Shown: one piece after another, positions 26,274 through 39,044 of the stretch
How positions within the stretch are numbered: position 1 is the stretch's first letter
Layout: each line of letters begins with the position of its first letter
The notes under the pieces: generated by a model
What the model saw: the letters and a program-made list of their open reading frames with translations, nothing else
Databases searched by the model: none
What the model was told of the DNA's origin: nothing
From: Combretum micranthum
Lineage: Eukaryota; Streptophyta; Magnoliopsida; Myrtales; Combretaceae
Length of the DNA: 64,000 nucleotides
Direction of reading: 5' to 3'
Assembly (NCBI GenBank): GCA_024138025.1
Contig: JAMXBD010001459.1
Location: 124,001-188,000, forward strand
Position numbers and translations under genes: made by a program

Positions 26274-26285
26274 TGGTATCAGAGC
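26274..26285 (+). other. Primer-binding site for initiator-Met tRNA
   Basis: TGGTATCAGAGC is an exact complement of the 3' end of plant initiator-Met tRNA. It lies 8 nt after the LTR end GTGACA. It defines plus-strand orientation and the start of the internal region. Confidence 0.92.
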
Positions 26286-26819
26286 AACAAGGTTTTGAGA
26301 ATTAGAAAAAGGAAGTGTAGAAGGATAGATTGATAGGATTTGATCTTTTGTTTAAGAATCCTTATGTCTAGGAATATAACTCTACCTTAGAGAATATTAG
26401 AAGATGGCAAGAAATACTTATACAAGAATTGGAGGATATTTAGTAAGATATGAAATGGAAGTATCACATGAAGAGGATTTACCCTAGAATGTTGACCCAA
26501 GATTAAGAATGGTAGAAATGACTTAGAGAAAGAACTTTGCAGAACAATGTGGAGAAAACATGAAGGGGACAAAGGAATTGAGACATAGAATAAAGTAAGC
26601 CTACCTTAGCAATTTCAATAATCCTTGATGCATAGTAACCCTATTCAACTTCTAGCCAAAACCAATTAAGAACAAGATAAGTGCCTACATCTACCCTTAA
26701 TAGAGTAGTGAAAGCCGTAACGCATCTCTTTTCTTTAAAAACATGTGCGTAAAACCCTAATTAAAGGAAATATCTAATACGACCGCTTCGTTGATTCTAG
26801 GAAGCTACCCGAGGAAATT

Positions 26820-27452
26820 ATGCCACGATCAAGCATTCATCTCGAAGCACAATAAGAACAAGGAGCACTCCCACCACAAGATCTAACTCAAGAACTCTTG
26901 ACCACCATGAGACGTCTAGAAGAGACGATAAGAGCATATGTACAACAAACACCCACAACCTTTGCACCCGCTCCGGTTATAAGACCCCAACTAGGAGCAA
27001 CACCAGTAGCACAAGTGCCTTCCTTCATGGCCAATCCAGGACCCCAGGCTAAGAAGCATAAACAACTCCAACCTCTTAAGGATTTCGTAACCCCTAAGGT
27101 CAAATGCTAGAAGTGTGAAGGAGGACATTTTCCTAAAAGTTGCCCACGACTACGGCACAGGTGTTACTTCTGTGGGAACAAAGATCACAAAATCCTTAAT
27201 TGTCCTAAGAAGAATGGCACTATCTATTCTGGTTATACAAAGGGAAGACACAGTGCCAACATTTACCCAACAACAATAAGGAAATGCTACGTATGTAGCC
27301 ATCTCATTTGTAGGACCAGGAATTACCCCACAAATGCCAAAGAAACGTGCTACATGTGCGAGGTGTGGTACCTTTATGTACGCGAAGATCTAAAGACGCA
27401 AGGTTTATGGGACGACCCCACCAAAGAAGATGACCCATCCAAGATAAAATAG
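26820..27452 (+). pseudogene. gag-like nucleocapsid ORF with zinc knuckles
   Basis: This is the first ORF after the primer-binding site. It starts at ATG 26820 (MPRSSIHLEA) and reaches a TAG at 27450 in one frame, with two internal stops: TAA at 26853 and TAG at 27108. A helical MRRLEETIRAYVQQ stretch and a proline/alanine-rich linker precede two zinc-binding motifs. The first (27105-27143) has a stop between its first two cysteines and only three residues before the histidine. The second (27162-27203), CYFCGNKDHKILNC, is canonical. No large capsid domain precedes them, so this may be a reduced gag or a deletion product. The frame is otherwise well kept, which suggests fairly recent decay. 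Confidence 0.75.
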
Positions 27453-27945
27453 GAACTTCATCCAAAATCCGACCACAGAATCTCACCATAAGGGAAAAGA
27501 AAAAGCTCCTGATAATGAAGACGAGGGATCAAGTAATCAAGGAAATGATCCTACCCTGTGAAGAGGAATACAAAGCAAGGATAGAAGCTAAACCTCCCCT
27601 AAAAGCCCTAAATACCGATAGAGTAACGCTTTTGTTAAAGTATTAACGATGATGTATATGTTGTCTATTTACTGATTTGAAATTTTAATTATGTTTTGCA
27701 TCCTTTCTTTGAACTTTTGTAAAGGAAGAATTTAAGTCTTCCTTCTATTTCTATGTATTTGTTTTAATGATATGGATTTTCCTTTTTCATTATTATGATT
27801 TCAGTCAATTTTCAAAATTTCTTCTATTTACTCATTTTCGTACTCGATTACTATTAGCATGTTTCTTGATTGTTTTCCGAAAAACGTCTAAGACTTAATA
27901 AAGTTCAAGAATCTCACACTAGCTTAATAAAACCTGTAGAAAAAT
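27453..27945. other. Unassigned sequence between two gag remnants
   Basis: AT-rich, with no frame and no recognisable domain. The last 60 bp resemble an element leader ahead of a gag start. It could be a spacer of the first element or the junction to a second one. Confidence 0.45.
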
Positions 27946-28447
27946 AGGAGACGCACTCATGCACAACGCAACCGAGAAATACCCCCTGTAGAACCAGAGA
28001 ACCCGGAGGGACCTCAACAACCAAACCAACAACGAATGGATCAAGCTAACATCGAACAACTTGCCAACCTCATAAGGAATTTCGCACAACAGGCTCATGC
28101 TATGCCTACACCAGTACCTACACAAGAAGTAGCACCCGAAGTTCCAATGCCACCAATTGAAACAACACCAGCTGAGCCACCATTACCAAAACCTTATCAG
28201 AGTATGTTGCCAAAGTTCATCAAGTGCAATCGATATTTTGATGAAGTTTTTGGAAAACCCGATGAAGCTGAGGATTGGTTAGCACAAATAGAACGATCTT
28301 TTAATGCTTTTGAAGTACCACAACACCTTCAGCTTACATATAGTACTTTTATGCTGAGGTTCAATGCAAGAATATGGTGGGAATCCAAAGTAGAGAGCTA
28401 CTACTACCAATCACATGGGAGACATTTAGGCATGAATTCCTAGAGAT
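27946..28447 (+). pseudogene. gag capsid region of a Ty3/gypsy element, truncated
   Basis: An open frame from AGG 27946 (RRRTHAQRNREIPP) runs to about 28395 and includes Met 28036. Its start codon has been lost: the frame is closed by TAG just upstream and no ATG precedes it. It carries the retrotransposon gag core: DEAEDWLAQIERSF, then FMLRFNARIWWESKVE. A frameshift near 28400 moves the continuation (LPITWETFRHEFLEI) to the next frame. The similarity stops at about 28447, where antisense LTR sequence begins, so the element was cut here. This gag is of a different type from the preceding one. Confidence 0.82.
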
Positions 28448-28502
28448 CAAAACTCAACCTTGATGATCTATAAAACCATCATCTTCATTATTTCAATAAA
28501 AA

Positions 28503-29500
28503 CCTTCATTTTGGGGTTAGAAAGTAGGTGTTTAAATAGGTGGTTTACCTAAGTACGAATTTTACAAAATTTTGAAGAATGAAAACATTGTTTATCCTAT
28601 TATTGGGAATCATTTGTTGTTCTAGGGTTATATTTTGATAAACTCCTTTTATTCTTATCAAAACTTGGTCTTTATTATACATATACCCTAGGACTTCCAT
28701 TTTCCTATAAAAAATATCATTTTGGCATTTGGAAATAAGTGTTTGAATTGTGGCTATTTTCAAATCCGAATTTTGAGAAATTCATTTGAGCTTGTTTTCT
28801 TTGTAAAACTCATTTAGTCTTTCAAAAACTATTTCTTAATCAAACCTATCCCTTAAGGCTTCCATTTCTTTAATAAAAGTCTTGTTTTGAAGTTGAAAAA
28901 TAGGTTTTCAAAATTGGTCTTGGTTGGGATCCGAATTTACAAAATTTATTTTTGGACATATCTTTTGATAAAATCTATCTAAACTTATAAAAATCCATTC
29001 CTTACATATTCTATCCTAAGAGCCCTTCATATCTTAAATAAAAATTTCATTTTTGAGTTGGAAAACATGTTTTTAAAATATGTCTTGGCCAAAATCCGAA
29101 AATGAGATTTTTATTTTGAAAATAACTTTTGAAAATCACCTTTGATTCTTGTAAAAAGAAGTCTTGATGATATACATATATTAAGCCTTCATTATCTTAA
29201 GTAAAAATTACATTTTGACACTTGGAAAGTGGTTTTTAAATAGGGGTCTTGCCAAAATACGAATTTCACAATTTTGTTTGAGTTCAAAACTAAGATCTAC
29301 ACTTAATATGAACATAAACATAAAACAAATGCATGGTAGTACTCAATAAACACATAGATCTAAACTTTACTCATCAAAATCTTCCATTTATGTTATCTAT
29401 ACCCTAAGCCCTTCATTTTAAATGAAAAATACACATTTTGAAGTTGAAAAATAACTTTTCTAAATATGGTTCATTTTTCATCTGAATTTTCAAAAATGAT
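28503..29500 (-). repeat. Degenerate tandem repeat of about 165 bp
   Basis: A unit with a CCTTCATTTT-like word, an AAAATTTCATTTTGA-like word, a GGAAA..GTTTTTAAA word and an ATCCGAATTTT word recurs from about 28503, 28693, 28858, 29024, 29187 and 29411. Similar units are seen at about 43204, 43371 and 43567 in the antisense solo LTR. They are internal repeats of the LTR group, strongly diverged from one another. Confidence 0.7.
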
Positions 29501-30156
29501 TTTTGTTGAAAATAAAATAGATCTTGAGTTTTCTAAAACATTCCTACTATCATCATGCCACTACAAGTTATCCATGAACACAAAACAAAGATCTAATGCA
29601 TTTATGAACTCAAAACACTAGATCTAGTTTTCTATACTAGTTTTAAATGCATGAACACATATGAATGAGAAATATATGCATAAATCATAAGCAATAACAA
29701 AAATAATAACTTAAATAGCAAGATCTATGGCATAAACAAAAATCAAAGCTACAAAAAGTTAGATCTACAAAATATAACAACTTTAAACAAGAAAATAACT
29801 ATGATACAAGATAATAATAATGGAGAAGAGGAGAGTTTCATTTTTGCATCATCATCCTAAGCTTTTAAGCTTATGAAAGGTCATTTGATGCATGAAACCT
29901 TCATTACACTTTACCTATATTACCTATGGAAGCTTTCAGAAGAAGATTTGCTTAAAAATCTTCAAGAATGAAGTGTGGAAGCCATTTTTAGAAGTGGGGG
30001 CAGCTTGTTTTTCATGGAAGAACAAGAGGAAATGAAGAAAGAAAGAGAGGAAAGAGAGAGAGAGAAACTAAAGAATGAGTAAAATGAAGGAGAGAGAGAA
30101 AATGAGTGTATTAGATGAATGGAGGAAAGAAAAAAATAAAACAAGGCAGAAATTTA

Positions 30157-30176
30157 GGGGGGGGGGGGGAGGGGGG
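30157..30176. repeat. Poly-G runs
   Basis: Thirteen G, one A, then six G, inside the antisense LTR. On the LTR's own strand this is a poly-C tract near the promoter leader. C-rich stretches sit at the matching place in the other LTRs. Confidence 0.9.
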
Positions 30177-31639
30177 AATTCACGTGGAAGAGAGAGGGAG
30201 AGAGAGGGTTTGTTTGAATTTTTGACTTAAAATTGGATTGTATAATTAATGTGTAATGTAACTTCTTTAAGAAGGAGTGGAATATAATTAATTTGGTCAA
30301 AATAGGAGTAAATAAAGGACCATGGCAGCCATAAAGAAGGGGAAAAATCTACCATGAAGCGTGGGATAGAGTGTAGAAAGATTGAAGTGAAAAAAAAGTG
30401 ATATGTGTAAGGTGTACTTAAAGGTATGGGTTGTAAAAGTACTTTCTTAATAAAATAAAATAAAATAAAATAAAATTAGATAATTTATTCCAAATATTTG
30501 TAGCAGATTTTTCATAATTAAAATTAAATAATCATTTGAATTATTTTAGTATTTTAACAAATATGTTACCGGTATGATCAAAATAAGCGAATATGGGCTA
30601 TCAATGATATTTTTATAACCCGAAAAATTATAAAAAATTATTTTATGAAAATAAAAATATTTTTAAAATATTTTTCAATTATTAAATTAATTTATTTTAT
30701 TTTTAGTATCGGGTCTTAAACAGAATTTGATCCCATAAAAGCTCGAACTAACTAAATTTTAGAAAAATTTTTTTATAATATATAAAGTAGTTATCTAAAA
30801 ATATAAGACTTTATAAGAATAATAAAATTGTGTAACGAAATAAAAATGAATAGTGCAAAAGACTAATTAATTACCGGTAGTAATGAAAATACGATAAAAA
30901 GGTTATAACTGTAACTTTTATAACCCGAAAAATTATATAACTGATATATTTGGAAATCTTATGAATTTACGAGTCTAACAGTACTAATGATATATTTTTG
31001 ATATCTCGAGCCCCGGGACATGCTTTTCGAAGTTTGTATCAGAACGGGTTAAAAATAGGTCAAAGATTTACCAATATAATATTTTTAAACAAACTTATAC
31101 TACTATGAGCTATTCTACATATTTAAACTACATTTCGGCCTCTAGGGTTTAGGGCGCTAGATTCCTGGACTTAAGCTATTGCATTCCGGTTAGGGTTTCC
31201 GAGTGATTTTCCTGTTTGGATCCTTGCCAATTTGGAAACTGATATTTTATGTTTATACAACTTATTTAATTTGAGAAATTTATTTTAAATTTGATTTTTT
31301 TGTAAGTATCTAATATCTCTCGACGTTTTCGGAATTCCTTGAATTGAGTTTCATTTTCGAAAGTTAATCATTATTTACTTTTTAATAATTTATTTTTGGG
31401 CTTTATATTACCCAATTTTATAAGTCGGAGTTAACTATGGAATTTATCGTATGTAGTGGTTTTGGAATCGAAGTATGATGAGTTCTTATTTTTTTTTTTA
31501 AGGATTCTAATTATTCTCAAGATTCGGAAATTTCTGGATTCGCTCGTGTTTTCAGACTAGTTCAAATTTGGAGTGATTTTTAGGGTTTATTTTCGAAGTT
31601 CATCTTAGAATTAATTACTGAAATTTTTCGGGGCTTACA

Positions 31640-34548
31640 GGCCCTGGGACTCGAAATTAGAAAAATATTCAGGAATACTCTTTAAGACCGAATTTAATAA
31701 GGAATTTAAAAATATATTTATTATAATTTTTTGGTTTATAAAAATTACAATTATAGCCTTTTATTGTATTTTCTTTACTAACCGGTAATTTAATTGTCTA
31801 ATCTATTATTTATTACGATTCACAAGTACAAGCCCATACCCTACTCGCACTCACAAGCCAAGCCCCTACTCTTATATCCTTACAACCTATTCTTACAATT
31901 TTACATCATGTCCCTTACAATTTACTTTTCCAATATCTTTTTATTACTTAAATTACTTATTTAAATTTGAAATTTATACAACCAAACACACACATCTCTC
32001 TCTCTCCCTTAACCCTAAACCCCAACACAACCCCCCCTCCCCCCTTCCTTGCTACACACTCTCTTTTAAATTGTTTTATTTTTCTTCTTTTATTTATCCA
32101 CACAAACCCTAATTTCATTTCCTATATAAATTGTTTTACACCTTTACCTTTTCACTTTCTTTCTTTTTTCACAAGAGCAAACTTTAGAAAATTTTTCTCT
32201 CCCTCTCTCTCCCTAGTGTGTCGTAAGCCTCCCTCCCTTTAACACACACATAAAAATCTTTTTTTCTTCAAGCTTTCTTGTTTCAAACATTGAATAGGTA
32301 TAGATCTATATATTATCACCATAAAAACATGTAATGGCAAGATCATTCATATGTTGATTCACAAAAAGCCCCATGAGCTTCATGCTAGGGATGTGAAATA
32401 ACTAAAACATAATGATCAAGCCATCACAAGTTGTGGATCTTATGTTTTAAGTACATATTTTTGTCATGATCATAATATATATTCATATAGTGATGATCTT
32501 ATGTAAATCTTGCTACTAAATTATTATCATAATAGTATACTTCATTTCATGTATCTAACATGATCATCACACTAAGATTTAGCTTCTAAACATCTATCCT
32601 TTACATGTTTACACGTCATTTGAGATCCCATGCATTTATTTTGTTTAGAATGAATAAATGGCCATAAAGATTTTGTCTTATGTAAATAAATGTTTTATAT
32701 TTTTTTTAAAGTTAGGATAATTATGAAGATGAGTCAAAAAGCTCAAGAATAAATTTTGTCTCATCAAAATAAACTTTTGTATTTTTGGATGGAATAACCC
32801 ATATTTAAACATTTGTTTACAAAGTGTAAAATGAGGATTTTTATTGAAAAATGAAAACCTTAAGGAATAAATATAGTAAAGACTTAATTTTAGCAAGAAT
32901 AAATAAATTTTATTAAGGAAATTTTCTAAAACAAGTGTGATTTGTCAAGAACACAAAACTAGTCTTGCTAAGTTAGGTATTCATGATATCTTGTAACGTA
33001 GAAGCTTTCTAAAAATATTTTTCTAATAGAATATCATCAAAAACATACATATAGGAAGCTCATAACATACCATTCATGATAGTACTTGTTAATATTGCAT
33101 GCATATTTGGCATGGATAGTAGAAACATCATAACTATTCACAAAAGCAATTTCGAAAATGGATGTTTGGCTAATGGTCAAAACTGGTAAGAACTTTTCGA
33201 GACTTATAAGTTTTCAAAACTGAGATATTATATTAGAATTAGATGGATCTATAAAGTAGATAGGAATCGGTATATAATTTGTAAAATCCCGAGTTAAAAT
33301 GACAAGTTATGGCCGTTTTAAGTTGGAATTTCCATTAATAACGAGAAATACAAACTTAATAGTTTTTATGAAATAAAATGGATCATATATGAGTTGAATA
33401 TTCATTTGGGTATTTCTTTCATTTAGGTGACTTGGATCTCGAGGATTCGTTACTATCAGACTATTATTACTAAGAGACCGGTGACCTATGGCGGAGTGAG
33501 TATTACTTTATAATTTCATTTCTTAATTGTGTTTGTAGTGATTAGTTGCACTAGAATATGAGACAAAGATAAAAATAGATTTGCATAATGGGAATTATGG
33601 GGGATTATGTATGCTTATGATGAGTTGAGAAATTGTATTAAGAATATCGGAACCGATTGATTAACTTATGTTTATTTAATATATTATAGGATTGATTGTT
33701 TGCGAGATTGGTTGATCACCTAAAAATTGGTATTAATAATTATTCGGATTAATAATTAACATGGACATAATCACGTTATGATGGGGATGGAGCATTAGCA
33801 TATGTTGGTTATCTGTGATCCATAAACGGCTAAAAGTTAGTTGATCGTGATCCAAACGACATAAATGAGTTGGTTGATCGTGATCCATAAATGACATAAG
33901 TTGGTTACTCATGATCTAGCATTAATTCAACGGTAGTACCACAGTATTCGTTAATCTACTAACCTCGAATGGAGGGCATAAATCCATTCACATATGATTT
34001 CCGGCTGATCATATGTCTTGTTTGTTCATGTTATTGATGCATTCATATAGTTGAATAAATAACTTGACTAAATGATTTGCTATAAATATCTTTATGGAAG
34101 TATTCACTTACTAAGCTAGTGTAGCTTACGCCCCCCACGGCTTTTTCTTATTGCAGTTTTAATATATGTGGCTAAGCCGAGGCATCCTACCGAGCAGTAC
34201 AGAAATAGGAGTTTCTTTTAAAAGTTTGTGTTCAATTTTGTATAGACTTTCATAGGAAACCCTAATACTTACTGGATGACTGTAAAATATCACTTTTAAA
34301 CTTAACACTCTTTTTGTAGGGGAATGCCCCTAGATATTTTTGTAATTAATTATGTTGACTCATGATTTATATTCTAATGCTTATAGTATGTCAAATTAAA
34401 CTGTTTATCTCTATTGGTTCATGTATTCTATTGTCGTAAAGGTACGCCTTGCATCTGTACGAGACTTTAGAATGATTGTAGTGGTAATTCCTAAATCATA
34501 TATAGCATGCGGCGGACTGTTACGTTTAGGGTACCCTATGGGGTGACA
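31640..34548 (+). mobile_element. LTR right part, group II
   Basis: It begins inside a group II LTR (the GGCCCTGGGACTCGAAATT block corresponds to about 10350 in the solo LTR) and ends GTACCCTATGGGGTGACA. It carries the TATATAAA box, the GTGATCCATAAA repeat (about 33800-33915) and the GCTAGTGTAGCTTACGCCCC block of the group. The left part is missing, cut off by the antisense LTR insertion and a later deletion. The next 5 bp are ATTAG, and it abuts a group I-like LTR, into which it seems to have inserted. Confidence 0.8.
32123..32130 (+). promoter_or_regulatory. LTR TATA box
   Basis: TATATAAA lies just before a CT-rich leader, in the place matching 10795 in the solo LTR. Confidence 0.55.
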
Positions 34549-37048
34549 ATTAGAATGTTGTTGTCTTAATAAAAATAAAAATGAGTTCTTTTGTTAATAA
34601 AGAAAAGTAAACTAAATTTCTTATCACTTAAATAAAGGATTTTTCAACAAGAGATCTAAGTTTTATTTCTAATAAATTCTTTTCAAAAAGCTTAGACAAA
34701 GTAATCATACATTTTTAATTATTAGTAATGAATATTTCTTCACATAATAAAGGAAACTCATTTCTTTTATAGGTAGGAACTAAATACTCCATAAAAATAT
34801 AATTCTTAGCATTTAATTTGAAGATTTTAACTCAATCATATCTTTTATAAAACTTAAATAGGTTCATCACAGACTTTGAAAATCACTTACTAAAAAAGCT
34901 TCTACAAGACTTAGTTTTTAATATTTTATCTCTTTTCAAAGTTAAAAGAAATTTTTGCTAAGTTTAATTCTTTATTAAGAAAACTTTTCTTAGGAACTTA
35001 TCTAAAAGAATTATGCCACTACTTGATAAATATTAGGAATAAAACAAGTTTTTCAAATCAAGGTAAAATCAACTCATTATTTTATAAACCAACTTAGAAA
35101 AATAAAATTTGCCAAGAAAGTAAAGTTTTTAAAGTAAATTTATTTTCTAAAGAAGAAAAAGAATATAAAAATAAGAGGAAAACATACATTTAATACAACT
35201 CCAAATATTAGACCACACCAACAACTTAAAGAAAATTTTGAAAAGCTTATTTTTCAATCACTATAAATAAAGTTAGTAGATAATTTAAAGAACCAAAATT
35301 TTGGAAATTAATTTACTTTTGAAAAGTTAGGAAATAGAATTATAATAGGAAAATACTCACTTATAATAACCTAAGAATTTTTAAGTTTCCTTCTAGAAAT
35401 TTAAAAAGGAAAAATTTTCAAAATTTCATCTTTTAAAACTCTTAAAGACAAATTGTTTTGTGAAAAATCAATGTTGAGACAATACTACAAAAATCATACA
35501 TACAATATGAATATATATATATATATATATGTTCAAAGGATTTTTTTAACTATACAAATATGCATATATTTTTTTTAAGGATCTTTGGATAAACAAAAGT
35601 TTGGAAAATCATATTTTGAGGACTATGAAATTCGTAACTATTCTGTACCGTGGTGATTTGCAACCCAAATGACTTTTTATGACAAAAATAACCTTAAAAT
35701 TGATAGATCTTTTCAAGTATATAGAAAACGGTATATAATATGCAAAATTCCAAATTAAAATGAGTAAGTTATGGCTATTTTAAGTTGAAATTTCCTTCTA
35801 TCCAAATCTTGACGAAAATACTAGAATAGAATTAGAGAGTTCAAGTAGAATTTCCATGAAATACTAATTTCAGGTATTTCTTTCGTTTAGGTAACGCAGT
35901 TTGGAAGGACCCATATTCGGAGGACCATTAGAGTAAGGAAGTGTAGCAAGGATGGCCGAATAAGTTTATCTCCCACCTTTACGTACTTGTTTGTGCTTGT
36001 ATCTAGAGGCGCTAGAAGTAAGAAAATATGAAAATGGATTATGCATGATAATATTAGTTGAAAGAATGCTAAGCATATCAAGACATGAATTGTTGTTAAT
36101 TAAATTATGTTTTATTATTATTATGCTGGAATGTGTGCAAATTCTGTGATCGCCTTTAAATTACCTTAATCTTATAATACAAGTTATATTAATTGATTTA
36201 TGCATATCACGTAGTTAGACTCATTTCATTAGCTACTATGCTCCATAGGACAAGAGTATAGTAGTAAGGTTTGCGAGAACCCATAAGTCTGCAAGATGGA
36301 CGAATAGGAGCCTGAAAAAACTATTTAATGATGGATGAATAGGAGCCGAAAAGAACTTTTTCAGGATAAGCGAGTAGAAGTCAGAAGAAAACTATCTAAG
36401 TTGGACTTCAAATATGGGTTTTAAAAAGTCAGAAACACCCAACCACCAAATTGAGGGGTAAATCCATTTAAAACATATGATTTCCAGTAAGTCATATGTA
36501 CTGCTTGTTCACTTGCTTAATGCATTTATATGCTTGTTTAATAACTTGTTTGAATTTATCGTTACGAGTACGTTCATCCAAGAATATTCTCACTAAGTTA
36601 ATTGTGCTGCGATAGACTTTTGTTGAAATAGGACCAAGACCTTTTATGCCCAAAGACTTCATATACCGAATGGGATTATGTTTTGGGAAGCTTCTAAAAA
36701 TTCTTTTGAAGATCTTATACCAAATATCCTTTAATATCTTTTGATTCTAGTGTTGTTTCCTTATATGAAAGACTAAGTTGATATTATGTTATTTGGAGAT
36801 TTATCAGGGGAATGCCCCTAAGATGATGTAAGGACATATTCTTATAATGTTGAAGTTAGACATTTATTTTGATTTCTTGTATGCTATATTTACTATATCA
36901 AACTACACATCTCATCGGTGTCTCCTATTGTTGTGATGGATGCCTTACATATGGTGTTGAAGCTTTCGCATGACTTCGAGAAGTCATTATTAAGTTTTGA
37001 TACCGTATGTGGTGGATTGCCACGTCTAGGATCCTTTAAGGCGTGACA
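34549..37048 (+). mobile_element. LTR right part, group I-like, diverged
   Basis: Collinear with the second half of the solo LTR at 1795-6103. Shared blocks include the ACCCAAATGAC..TTTTATGAC region (near 35660), a GTATATAATATGC..AAATTCC region and an end of the form TGCCACGTCTAGGATCCTTTAAGGCGTGACA. It is clearly more diverged than the pair at 1795 and 21879. It lacks a left part because a group II LTR interrupts it. The flank at 37049 (AAGAG) has no partner that I could find. Confidence 0.75.
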
Positions 37049-37713
37049 AAGAGAATGCAGCAAAACAAAAAGGGGAAAAGGAAGGAAAAGAATAACATTA
37101 AAATAATTAAAGATATTTTTAGAATAGGGTATTAGATTTAAACCTTTATGATAATTATATCAAGTATCAAATCTAATTAGAAAATAATTTGAGAATCTAT
37201 ATTATAGAAATTAATAACTTGATTCAGAAACATAATCTATAAGTTTAGTTTACAAGAAATTGATATTTACTTTGAGTTTAGATTTAAGAATTGATATTTT
37301 CAAACAAGTAATTGATTTAAAAAATTATAGGGATTTAAGAAAATGAAAGTTAACTAAGATTCAAGGGTTTAGAAGTTTGCAAAACATTTAAAATGTTTGT
37401 TTTAAGATTTAAGAAATTGAATTTGGAATAAAAGGAGTTTAAATGAAGGACTTGAAATAATTGAGTAATTTGATTTATCATAAAAGGTTATTGAGGATAG
37501 ATAGATGATTTGGCAACACATTTAAAATGTCAATTTCAATTCAAATTATGTCAAATTATCTAATAATAGTTCATTATTTGTTTTACTCGAACTATGTGAC
37601 CATCTAACATAAATTTCTAACTAAGATCAAATTCAATACCATAATTAACTATTTGTTATACTATTTCATTAAACTATTTCTAATTTAGATAGGTGAAGAT
37701 TTGGGGTATTTCA
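37049..37713 (-). mobile_element. Possible antisense LTR fragment, group IV-like
   Basis: It ends GGGGTATTTCA, the reverse complement of a TGAAATACC start like that of the LTR at 57912. The sequence has the same simple AT-rich texture, with CTTAAAT/ATTTAAG words. The likeness is loose and a second such end (GGGATATTTCA) occurs at 38289-38299, so this assignment is tentative. Confidence 0.35.
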
Positions 37714-39044
37714 AGTTTGCATACAAGTTACCGATGTTTCTACTTTTTCCTTACCTCTTATTTTGCTTCTATTTTTCCCTGTATTTTATTATTGTATTAG
37801 ATGTAGAATTCTAGAGAGAAGTATGTATTATGTTTGAGATTTTAGAGAGAGAAAGGATAACTTATAAAAGAAGATCAGGGAAAGAGTGTCTTGTAGAACA
37901 CATTTGAGAGAGTGGAACTTGTTGAACAAGTTAGGGAGAGAAGTAACTTGTAGAAGAAAATAAAGAAAATGTAGACGGTTTATGAACTTGTTTGATGAGG
38001 GAACGAGAGATGAGAGAGAAAATCAAGGTTTATGTACATGAAGTTAGTTAATGAACTAGTTAATTGCTAAAAATACCCTTTACTTGTCATGTACACCTTA
38101 GCTTCTAATTTTAACTAACTCTACTTATAATTCTATTCAATTACATATAGTTGTTATACTTAACACTTTAAATATCTAGTCACATATAATTATTTAAGTT
38201 GATATTTATTCATTAAATTAAAGATTCAAATTCAACCATAATTCTATGGTAATTATTATTATTCTAATTTAGTCTTAGTTAAATTTTAGGGATATTTCAT
38301 AACCACTTGATACACATATTAGTAATGCAAACCCATAATTGAAGACTGTCTTTTATTTTGTGTAATGCACCAATAACATTAACAACCTTTAACACAAATA
38401 AATGCTTACTAAGGTGACAAATCTAAGAAAAATGTCTTCTTATAGTTGTGAAAAATCTTAAGTACCAATAATAACCTACAACATATTACCTCCCAGTCAT
38501 TAGGGTGCAATGATATTTTCGAGATGTGTACTATGGAAAAAACATAGTTCCCTCCTATAGTTAATAATATTTCATAATAGATCGTATACTGAATCCCATT
38601 ATGTTACATATCCTTTTTTAAATTTTAGCGTTTTAAGACGTCATTTTCACAAAGCTTGCGCCATGCCTTATTAGCAAGAGAATGATCTATCGTATGACTA
38701 AATTTATTGATGCATATTTAAATTTAGCATGAATTGAAAATCTTCGTATTTTAAGTATAGAGGTGTTTGTTGTTGTGTTATCAAACCAATTGAAGGAAAA
38801 AAAAAGTTGTATCCTTCTAAGACCATATAGATTTGTAAATATGCTATGTGATGTGTCTTTTATTCATTTTCCTAAACACTAATGATCTTTCATGCGCATT
38901 TCATTTATCATCTACAAAATGACATGTTATTCCTACGAATGAGTTATCTAACCATCTGTTCATATATAATCATAATCGATAGAAATGTAGGTATTTAACA
39001 ATTAAAACCTACATGTGAGCTCTCGCTTGCTTTTGTGGTAAAGC
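37714..39044. other. Unassigned non-coding stretch
   Basis: AT-rich with no open frame of note. Around 37800-38040 a GAGAGA-rich segment recurs with CTTGTAGAA words, like an LTR leader read in reverse. It precedes the 212-bp tandem repeat. Confidence 0.5.

Larger units (their letters stand above)
28448..31639 (-). mobile_element. Antisense LTR, 3'-truncated, group II-like
   Basis: The right end reads TGAAATTTTTCGGGGCTTACA on the plus strand, the reverse complement of a TGTAAGCCCCG LTR start. Blocks at 28500-28580 match 43370-43440 of the antisense solo LTR closely (AGAAAGTAGGTGTTT). The left end lacks the TGTCACGCC terminus and joins directly to a sense gag, so part of the LTR was deleted. 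The right flank (GGCCC) continues into another LTR, so this copy inserted into that LTR. The interior holds a degenerate tandem repeat and poly-G runs. Confidence 0.72.

Noticed and set aside
26274..26285. tRNA-like sequence TGGTATCAGAGC.
   Set aside because: It is only the 12-bp primer-binding site after an LTR, not a tRNA gene. No cloverleaf is present.
34549..37048. Idea that this LTR half is the 3' LTR of the element starting at 21879.
   Set aside because: Flanking bases differ (CTTAC versus AAGAG) and the sequence is much more diverged than expected for a pair from one insertion.
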